The notes under the pieces: generated by a model | Databases searched by the model: none | The model's input: only the letters and a program-made list of their open reading frames with translations | Told to the model about the DNA's origin: nothing | Assembly: GCA_031362405.1 (NCBI GenBank) | Contig: JANLSO010000159.1 | Span: 1-5,096, forward strand | DNA: 5,096 nt | Origin: JANLSO01 sp031362405 | GTDB lineage: Bacteria > Actinomycetota > Thermoleophilia > Miltoncostaeales > Miltoncostaeaceae | Direction of reading: 5' to 3' | Program-made: the position numbers and the translations under genes | In this document: one piece after another, positions 1-5,096 of the stretch | How the letters are laid out: the number at the start of each line of letters is the position of its first letter | How positions within the stretch are numbered: the first letter of the stretch is position 1

Positions 1-95
1 CCGCGCGGCGGCCGCTGTGTCTCGTGTTCCCTTCCAAGCGCCAGACGTCATGTCCCGTGCCCGGCATGGTTTCGACGGTCAACCCCTCAACGGGT

Positions 96-116
96 CAGGC
101 GCGTACTGAGCGCCTG
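96..116. repeat. Short perfect inverted repeat upstream of the ATP-grasp gene
   Basis: The arms CAGGCGC (96-102) and GCGCCTG (110-116) are exact reverse complements separated by a 7-base loop. The repeat lies about 40 bases before the chosen start of the ATP-grasp gene and just upstream of its possible promoter. It could be an operator, or the hairpin of a terminator for a gene left of the window. No clear T-tract follows on the + strand, only GGTTGTTA, so a terminator is weakly supported. A chance palindrome in GC-rich DNA is also possible. The rest of bases 1-95 shows nothing I can name. Confidence 0.4.
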
Positions 117-121
117 GGTTG

Positions 122-159
122 TTACATCACGGCTGCCGAAACGCCTACTGTGGTTGCCA
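122..159 (+). promoter_or_regulatory. Possible leaderless promoter of the ATP-grasp gene
   Basis: A TANNNT-type -10 element, TACTGT, lies at 146-151. It is followed by exactly seven bases and then the ATG at 159, so transcription could begin at the start codon itself. A weak -35-like TTACAT lies at 122-127, 18 bases upstream of the -10. No purine-rich Shine-Dalgarno sequence is visible before the ATG, which fits a leaderless message. The elements are short and degenerate, so this is an inference from spacing. Confidence 0.3.
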
Positions 160-1586
160 TGAGCTGGCGATACCACTCCCCCCGCAGCGGACCGTCGGTG
201 CTCGTGTTGATGACCGACACGAAGTCGGGGCCGTGGGTCGTGCGGTCGCTGTCGCGCGGCGGCTACCGGGTGATCGGCTCGCACGTTGAAGGGCTTCTCT
301 CAGGCGGTCGCAGCCTTCGGTGCGCGCAGCCGCTTCGCTATCCGTCTCCGGTCGATCGCCCCGACGACTTCCGGGGGTGGGTTGGTCAGACCGCCCGGGC
401 GTTCGATGTCGACGTGGTGTTCCCCGTGTCGGAGGACGTCACTCATGTCCTCGCCGAGCAGACCCCCGATCTCGGCCGGGCGATCCGGATCGGCCCCGAC
501 AGGCGCCAGTACGCCGCTCTCTGCGACAAGGCGCTTCTCGGTGACACGTGCCGCGTGGCCGACGTCGATCATCCCCTGAGCTTCGTGGTCCGGCCCGGTG
601 AGCTTCTCCCCGAGGCGCTGCCGTTGCCCGCGGTTGTCAAGACCGGCGCCTCGGGGGAAGCGATCGACGTCGCCCTCGGCGTGCAGATCACACGGACGGC
701 CGAGGGTCGCGACGCGGCGATTCGTGCGGTCACGAATCTCGGTGCGGAGGCCGTGGTGCAGGAGCTCGTCGAGGGCGACCGTTGGAACATGCACGGCGTG
801 CGGACCCGTGATGGGCTGGCGATCTTCGCCTCGTCGCTCGAGAAGGACTACCCCCGCGGTGCCGGCATCACCGCCCTCTCACACAGTGTCGTCGCGCCGC
901 CCGCACTGCTCGGTGCCGCCGAACGGCTGCTTGCCCACGCCTGCTACCTCGGCCCGGTGAGCCTCAACACGATTGAGCGTGGTGGCCGGTTCTATCTGCA
1001 CGACGTCAACCTTCGCATCCCGGCCTCGATCGGCCTGACGATCACCGCGGGGCTCGATGTTCCCCGTCTGGCCGTCGACGACGCGCTCGGGCGCCTGCGT
1101 GGGCCGCTGCCCCGGGTGCCACGCCGAACCACCTACGTCGGGATCGACTGCGAAGTGCCTGCGCTCGTCGCCTCGCTGCGACGCGGGTCGGCAGAGTCGC
1201 CGCGCCAGGTCATTGCCGACGTCGTCCACGCGGTTCGCGGCGGCGGGCGCCTGCTGATCGACCCAAACCCTTTGGATCCCTTCTGGCTCCCGACCCTTGC
1301 CCTGCGCAACTTCGTCGTCCGTCCGCTCCGCTGGGCGCGTCGACGCACTGGGCTATCCGGGAGGGGTGTCGGTCCCCGCGTTCAGGATGCCCATGTAGTC
1401 GCGGTAGACCCAGGCCCGGTCACGACGACGGCCGGTCACCTCTACGACGATGCCGAGTCTTTCGAGCGTGTCGAGCGCGGTGTAGAGGGTGCGGGGCACC
1501 ATGTCGAGGCGGCGACTCGCCGCGGGGGCTCCGGCGAGCACTCCCCGACGGGTCAGATCGTCGAAGACCGCACGCGTACGGTCTGA
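159..1586 (+). CDS. ATP-grasp carboxylate ligase-like protein, substrate unknown, with run-on C-terminus
   Basis: The protein is 475 residues from the ATG at 159. The open frame extends up to base 24, but that extension has no domain-like features. Residues about 12-120 look like the Rossmann-like pre-ATP-grasp domain seen in carbamoyl-phosphate-synthase-type ligases. The ATP-grasp fold follows: a DK at 123-124, the nucleotide-binding lysine in AVVKTGASGEA (Lys161), the hinge VVQELVEGDRWN (199-210), and the C-terminal metal site in GPVSLNTIERGGRFYLHDVNLR. Asp282 stands where most relatives carry Glu, while Asn284 and Arg286 are kept. Such enzymes join a carboxylate to an amine or thiol through an acyl-phosphate; the substrate here cannot be read. 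Conserved-looking sequence ends near residue 397. Residues 399-475 are antisense to the Fic gene, so this tail may be an accidental extension after loss of the original stop. No membrane segment or signal peptide is seen. Confidence 0.75.
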   Translation: MSWRYHSPRSGPSVLVLMTDTKSGPWVVRSLSRGGYRVIGSHVEGLLSGGRSLRCAQPLRYPSPVDRPDDFRGWVGQTARAFDVDVVFPVSEDVTHVLAEQTPDLGRAIRIGPDRRQYAALCDKALLGDTCRVADVDHPLSFVVRPGELLPEALPLPAVVKTGASGEAIDVALGVQITRTAEGRDAAIRAVTNLGAEAVVQELVEGDRWNMHGVRTRDGLAIFASSLEKDYPRGAGITALSHSVVAPPALLGAAERLLAHACYLGPVSLNTIERGGRFYLHDVNLRIPASIGLTITAGLDVPRLAVDDALGRLRGPLPRVPRRTTYVGIDCEVPALVASLRRGSAESPRQVIADVVHAVRGGGRLLIDPNPLDPFWLPTLALRNFVVRPLRWARRRTGLSGRGVGPRVQDAHVVAVDPGPVTTTAGHLYDDAESFERVERGVEGAGHHVEAATRRGGSGEHSPTGQIVEDRTRTV

Positions 1587-2533
1587 ACCCTCGGCCGCGA
1601 CCCGTGCGCGGTCGCGTGTGATCAACTCGCTGATCTGGTGGACGGTTGCGATTGCCCCTCGCGCGGTGACGGTGACCGCATCGCAGAAGAACAGGGGCCA
1701 GTCCTCCCAGGCGCCGGTCTCACGGACCACCGGCTCAAGAGCTCGTAGTACGTCGATCGATGCTCCTTGAGGTAGAGACTCACATAGAGCAGCGGCTCAG
1801 AAAGAAGGCCGTCGTCACAGAGCATCAGCGTGATCAGCTGACGGCCGATCCGCCCGTTACCGTCGAGAAATGGGTGAATCGTCTCGAACTGGATGTGGGC
1901 GAGTGCCGCCTTGACGAGGGGGTTGGCTCGCCGGTTGATGTAGCGCTCGAGGTCTGAGAGCAGCTCAGGCACCCGCTCGGCGGGAGGGGGCACGAAGGTC
2001 GCGTTTCCGGGACGACTGCCACCGATCCAGTTTTGCGAGCACCTGACCTCCCCGGGTCGTTTTGTGCTGCCGCGGATCGTTCCCAGCAACACGCGATGCA
2101 TGTCGCACAGCAAACGCGTCGATATCGGCAGACCGTTCGGGTCGCGACTGCGCGAGCCCCATGGCCATGGCCGCGACGCACGACGACGTTTCCTCGAGAT
2201 CGTCGATGGAAACGTCGGGCGCGGTGCCGTCTTCGTGGAGGAGGAGGTCCTGAAAGGTGGCGCGCGTCCCTTCGATCTGGGACGACAGCACGGCTTCTTT
2301 CCGCGAGTACATCTCGCGAAGGAGGCTCGCGTTCGGCGAGAGCGCGGTGATCGCATCGAGGCTGCCCAAGGCATGGATAGCGCGCGCGATCCTCGCATCT
2401 AGGTTGCCCCCGATGTCGATCTTCGGCGGAAGGTCAGCGGGAACGAAGGCCCAAACGGCTCGCCGGTCACCGACGTCAGCTCATAGCGGCCCGCACGGTC
2501 GCTCGCCGGTGGGGGCGGGAGGTGGGATGCCGT
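1353..2533 (-). pseudogene. Fic-family AMP-transferase, frameshifted (class II-type Fic with C-terminal winged helix)
   Basis: Splicing three reading-frame changes gives a continuous Fic protein of about 390 residues, normal for the family. In order it has an N-terminal segment (GRYELTSVTGE, then AVWAFVPADLPPKIDI), the inhibitory-helix motif SSQIEG (2268-2285), a Fic core with the intact active site HPFLDGNGRIGR (1841-1876), and a winged-helix C-terminus ending VYRDYMGILNAGTD. Intact relatives transfer AMP from ATP to a target hydroxyl and are restrained by the SxxxEG helix. The frame shifts between 2464 and 2459, between about 2160 and 2130, and between about 1740 and 1725. A TAG at 2399-2401 and other stops block each uncorrected frame. 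No ATG, GTG or TTG start fits the N-terminal frame; an ACG at 2533-2531 sits where a start would be expected, so the 5' limit is approximate. The neighbours are clean, so decay is likelier than sequencing error. The 3' end overlaps the convergent ATP-grasp frame by 234 bases. Confidence 0.88.
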
Positions 2534-2540
2534 TGCACTA

Positions 2541-2570
2541 ATTCTACTGGTTATCCAAAAAGTAAAACAA
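2541..2570 (-). promoter_or_regulatory. Possible promoter of the Fic gene
   Basis: Read on the - strand, TTGTTT (2570-2565) and TAGAAT (2546-2541) form a plausible -35/-10 pair with an 18-base spacer, in an AT-rich pocket that contrasts with its surroundings. Transcription would begin about seven bases on, near 2534, next to the ACG at 2533 that opens the N-terminal Fic frame. The -35-like element shares bases with the hairpin after wecB. This is based on consensus resemblance only. Confidence 0.3.
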
Positions 2571-2585
2571 CGGCACTCGTTGTTT
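2557..2585 (-). terminator. Putative intrinsic terminator after wecB
   Basis: AAACAACG (2565-2572) and CGTTGTTT (2578-2585) are perfect 8-base inverted arms around a 5-base loop. On the - strand the hairpin begins 11 bases after the wecB stop codon and is followed by TTAC and a run of five T (2561-2557). Position and T-tract fit the end of the sucC-sucD-wecB transcript. The stem is AT-rich and weak for this GC-rich DNA, so a regulator-binding palindrome in front of the Fic gene is an alternative. No T-run follows on the + strand. Confidence 0.5.
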
Positions 2586-2596
2586 ACGTCGCGTTA

Positions 2597-3751
2597 CTAC
2601 GGCGCCGTGAACTCGTCTCCACGCCCTGTAGCGCAGGGATCCCCGCGGCCGACCTGCTGCAGCATGGCGACGATGCGTCCGGCAGCGGCTCCGTCTCCAT
2701 ACGGGTTCCCGGCGCCGGTCATCGCTTCGCGCGCGGAGGCGTCGGTCAGCAGGCGTCCCGCCTCGCGGACGATCAGGTCGCGGTCGGTCCCGACCAGCAT
2801 GGAAACCCCGGCGGCCACCCCCTCGACCCGCTCGGTCTCGCCACGGGCCACCAGAACGGGAACCCGTAGCGACGGGGCTTCTTCCTGGATGCCGCCGGAG
2901 TCGCTGACGATCACGGTCGCCTTGGACAGGAGCTGGGCGAAGTCGCCGTAGGCGATCGGGTCGGCGATGTGGGCTCTCGGATGTCCGGCCAGCTCGGCCT
3001 CGACATCGACGCGCACCGCGGGGTTCGGGTGGGCGGCGTGGACGGCACGCAGATCGGGGATCGCGTCGAGCAGCTCTCGCACCGCGCCCGCGACGCGGCG
3101 GATTCCCTCGCCCCAGCTTTCACGGCGGTGGGTGGTGACCACCAGCAGCGACCCGTCACCCTCGGCGATCGCGGCCAGAGCAGGGTCGCTGATTCCCTTC
3201 CCGAGCTTCACCGCCAGTAGCAGCGCGTCGATGCCGGTGTTTCCCGTCACAACGATGCTGCCGGGGTCGATGCCCTCACGCAGGAGGTTCTCGCGCGGAC
3301 CGGGGGTGGGGGGAAGGTGGACCGATGCCAGCCGGCCGATCAGCCGGCGGTTCATCTCCTCCGGGAACGGCAGCCGCGGCGTGGCGGTGCGAAGGCCCGC
3401 CTCCACATGCCAGACCGGAACTCCGGCGTAGAAGCCGGCAAGGGCCCCCATCGCGGCGGACGTCGTATCGCCCTGGACGATCACCACGTCGGGTTTCGCC
3501 TCGGCGACCAGCGGCTCGAAGGCCGTCAGGCACCTGGCCGACAGCTCCGACAGGCTCTGCCCATGGCGCATGACGTCGGCCTTCAGGTCGGCCGCAAAGC
3601 CGAACAGATCAAGGACCTCCTGCAGCACCTCGCGGTGCTGGCCGGTCGAGCCGACCAGCACCTCGACACCGGGGGCGTCGCGACCAGCGAGCACGACCGG
3701 GGCGAGTTTGATCGCCTCCGGCCGCGTCCCCATGATCACGAGCGCGCGCAC
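2597..3751 (-). CDS. wecB: UDP-N-acetylglucosamine 2-epimerase, non-hydrolysing (WecB/MnaA type)
   Basis: This cytoplasmic enzyme interconverts UDP-GlcNAc and UDP-ManNAc, supplying ManNAc-derived sugars for cell-wall polymers, capsule or other surface glycans. The 384-residue length matches the family. The start is the GTG at 3751, giving VRALVIMGTRPEAIKLAP, which puts the conserved GTRPEAIK motif at its usual N-terminal place. Catalytic acids are present and match E. coli WecB numbering: Asp95 in QGDTTS, Glu117 in HVEAGLRT and Glu131 in PFPEEMNRR. The active-site histidine is His208 in TTHRRESWG. The C-terminal nucleotide-binding motif SDSGGIQEEAPSL (283-295) is intact. The usual TERPE is TERVE here, a mild change near the UDP site. 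The gene starts 17 bases after the sucD stop with no strong ribosome-binding site, suggesting co-transcription and perhaps coupled translation. No glycan gene is adjacent in this run, although the ATP-grasp gene is nearby. Confidence 0.95.
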   Translation of the reverse strand: MRALVIMGTRPEAIKLAPVVLAGRDAPGVEVLVGSTGQHREVLQEVLDLFGFAADLKADVMRHGQSLSELSARCLTAFEPLVAEAKPDVVIVQGDTTSAAMGALAGFYAGVPVWHVEAGLRTATPRLPFPEEMNRRLIGRLASVHLPPTPGPRENLLREGIDPGSIVVTGNTGIDALLLAVKLGKGISDPALAAIAEGDGSLLVVTTHRRESWGEGIRRVAGAVRELLDAIPDLRAVHAAHPNPAVRVDVEAELAGHPRAHIADPIAYGDFAQLLSKATVIVSDSGGIQEEAPSLRVPVLVARGETERVEGVAAGVSMLVGTDRDLIVREAGRLLTDASAREAMTGAGNPYGDGAAAGRIVAMLQQVGRGDPCATGRGDEFTAP

Positions 3752-3768
3752 GGTGTCGCCGGTGGTTG

Positions 3769-4638
3769 CTATCCCAGCCGTTCCTTCACGAGCTCGGCGA
3801 CCTCGGTGGGGTTGGTCCCCACACGAACACCCTTGGCCTCGAGGGCTTCCTTCTTGGCCTGGGCGGTACCCGAAGACCCGGTGATGATCGCGCCGGCGTG
3901 GCCCATCTGCTTGCCGGGAGGAGCCTGGAAGCCGGCGATGTAGCCGACGACCGGGGTCGTCATGTGCTCGGCGATGAACTCGGCGGCCTTTTCTTCTTCG
4001 TTGCCACCGATCTCCCCGACCATGACCACGAGATCCGTCTCGGGGTCGGCGTCGAAGCGGCCGAGCATGTCGATGAACGAGCTACCGACAACCGGGTCGC
4101 CACCGATACCCACGACGGTGCTGGTGCCGATGCCGAGCACCGAGAGCTCTTTGCTGATCTGGTACGTCAGCGTGCCGGAACGGCTCACCAGACCCACCTT
4201 GCCCGGGGTGAAGATCTGGGTCGGCATGATCCCGACCGTCGCCCGGCCAGGGCTGATCACGCCCGGGCAGTTCGGCCCGATGAGGGTCTGGTGACCGCGC
4301 TTGAGGTGCGTGTAGACGCCCATCATGTCGTGGGCGGGAATCCCCTCGGTGATGCAGATGACGAGCTCGACACCGCTCTCGAGCGCCTCATACAGAGCGT
4401 CGGTCGCGAAACGCGGCGGCACGAAGACCATCGCCGTGTTGGCACCGGTCTCATCGACCGCGTCGCGCACCGTGTTGAAGACCGGGATGCCCTCGACGTC
4501 CTGCCCGGCCTTGCCGGGGGTGACGCCGGCGACCACATTGGTGCCGTACGCCTTGTTGCGGGTGGCGTGAAACGCGCCCTCACGACCGGTGATGCCCTGC
4601 ACCACCAGCTTGGTGTCGGTTCCGACCAGGATGCTCAT
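3769..4638 (-). CDS. sucD: Succinyl-CoA synthetase (ADP/GDP-forming), alpha subunit
   Basis: With SucC, this subunit interconverts succinyl-CoA and succinate with substrate-level phosphorylation of ADP or GDP in the TCA cycle. The protein is 289 residues, the usual length. It opens with the CoA-binding Rossmann domain (GITGREGAFHATRNKAYGT, from residue 15; GVTPGKAG, 38-45). It then shows IGPNCPGVISPG (120-131), SRSGTLTY (152-159) and GEIGG (208-212). The phosphorylated active-site histidine is His247 in GHAGAI. No key residue is missing. The ATG overlaps the sucC stop in an ATGA junction, and an AAGGGGG sequence (4649-4643) four bases before the ATG serves as ribosome-binding site within the end of sucC. 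The overlap implies coupled, stoichiometric translation of the two subunits. A TAG at 3771-3769 ends the gene. Confidence 0.98.
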   Translation of the reverse strand: MSILVGTDTKLVVQGITGREGAFHATRNKAYGTNVVAGVTPGKAGQDVEGIPVFNTVRDAVDETGANTAMVFVPPRFATDALYEALESGVELVICITEGIPAHDMMGVYTHLKRGHQTLIGPNCPGVISPGRATVGIMPTQIFTPGKVGLVSRSGTLTYQISKELSVLGIGTSTVVGIGGDPVVGSSFIDMLGRFDADPETDLVVMVGEIGGNEEEKAAEFIAEHMTTPVVGYIAGFQAPPGKQMGHAGAIITGSSGTAQAKKEALEAKGVRVGTNPTEVAELVKERLG

Positions 4639-5096
4639 GCGGCCCCCTTCGCCAACTCGACTGCTCGGCGGGCCGCCGACAGCATGGTTGCTTCGACGAC
4701 GACGTTGCTCGGGGCGCGCGCGGAGATGATCTTGCGCCCTTCCTCTTCGTTGGTGCCATCGAGGCGCACCACGATCGGCAGAGTCGCCCCGAGCTGATCA
4801 AGCGCGGTCAAGAGCCCTGTGGCGACCTCGTCGCAGCGGGTGATGCCGCCGAAGATGTTGACCAGAAGCGCTTTCACCTTGGTATCCGACAGCAGCACCT
4901 CGAGGGCGGTCACGACGTCGTCGGCCTTCGAGCCGCCTCCGGCGTCGAGGAAGTTCGCCGGCCGGCCACCCGCCAGGGCAACCACGTCGAGAGTGCTCAT
5001 CACGAGACCCGCGCCATTACCGAGAATGCCGACGTCACCGTCGAGCTTCACGTAGGTCACACCGCGCTCTTGCGCCATGCGCTCCTGGACGTCCTG
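4635..5096 (-). CDS. sucC: Succinyl-CoA synthetase beta subunit, C-terminal part (5' end outside window)
   Basis: The frame is open to the right edge of the window, so the N-terminal part is missing. The visible 153 residues correspond to the C-terminal CoA-ligase domain. Recognisable motifs are VKLDGDVGILGNGAGL, the glycine loop GGGSKADDV, and LVNIFGGITRCD, followed by VVRLDGTNEEEGRKI near the end. The N-terminal ATP-grasp domain, which sets ATP or GTP preference, lies off-window, so nucleotide specificity cannot be judged. By comparison with the roughly 390-residue family, about 235 residues are absent. The TGA stop overlaps the sucD start. An internal ATG at 5078 is not the start, because upstream codons in the same frame (QDVQER) continue family-like sequence. 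Confidence 0.97.
   Translation of the reverse strand, partial: QDVQERMAQERGVTYVKLDGDVGILGNGAGLVMSTLDVVALAGGRPANFLDAGGGSKADDVVTALEVLLSDTKVKALLVNIFGGITRCDEVATGLLTALDQLGATLPIVVRLDGTNEEEGRKIISARAPSNVVVEATMLSAARRAVELAKGAA

Noticed and set aside
24..158. N-terminal extension of the ATP-grasp reading frame up to base 24
   Set aside because: The extension has no domain-like features and no better ribosome-binding site. The ATG at 159 is preceded by a well-spaced -10 element and gives a normal N-terminus.
2159..2170. Palindrome CCATGGCCATGG
   Set aside because: It lies inside the Fic coding region and encodes the Ala-Met-Ala-Met stretch, so it is most simply a codon-driven coincidence.
1622..2398. 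A 258-residue reverse frame as a complete protein
   Set aside because: Only its middle part matches Fic. Its first and last portions are out-of-frame translations of the same gene and lack the expected N- and C-terminal motifs.
159..2533. ATP-grasp/Fic pair as a toxin-antitoxin or defence module
   Set aside because: The genes are convergent rather than co-directional, the Fic gene is broken, and it carries its own inhibitory motif, as expected for a self-regulated class II Fic protein.
3766..4797. Long + strand open frame across the sucD region
   Set aside because: It is the antisense shadow of the unambiguous sucD gene, as often seen opposite high-GC coding sequence.
1..5096. CRISPR array, tRNA, rRNA, insertion sequence or phage attachment site
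   Set aside because: No regularly spaced repeats, RNA-gene motifs, transposase-like protein or flanking direct repeats were seen by eye on either strand.

Overview
The window comes from a high-GC bacterial chromosome, roughly two thirds G+C by eye. The GC-biased codon use, the GTG start and two possible leaderless promoters fit an actinobacterium or a similar high-GC lineage. No taxonomic marker is present, so this stays an inference.

The layout is one forward gene on the left and a run of reverse-strand genes on the right. Bases 1-158 hold no recognisable gene, only a short inverted repeat and a possible promoter. An ATP-grasp ligase of unknown substrate follows on the + strand (159-1586). 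Its last quarter-kilobase reads antisense through the 3' end of a convergent Fic-family gene (1353 to about 2533, - strand). That Fic gene keeps its catalytic and inhibitory motifs but is broken by three frameshifts and seems to lack a normal start codon, so it is called a pseudogene. Upstream of it is an AT-rich stretch (about 2540-2590) with a hairpin plus T-tract, and possibly the old Fic promoter.

The rest is a tight reverse-strand operon read from right to left: sucC (5' end outside the window), sucD overlapping it by an ATGA junction, and, 17 bases later, a wecB/mnaA-type UDP-N-acetylglucosamine 2-epimerase. SucC and SucD form succinyl-CoA synthetase of the TCA cycle. WecB makes UDP-ManNAc for cell-surface glycans and is not an obvious partner of SucCD. 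The hairpin after wecB is the likely end of this transcript.

I found no CRISPR array, RNA gene, insertion sequence or convincing new multi-gene system. The most informative signals are the decayed Fic gene, its sense/antisense junction with the ATP-grasp gene, and the placement of wecB behind sucCD.
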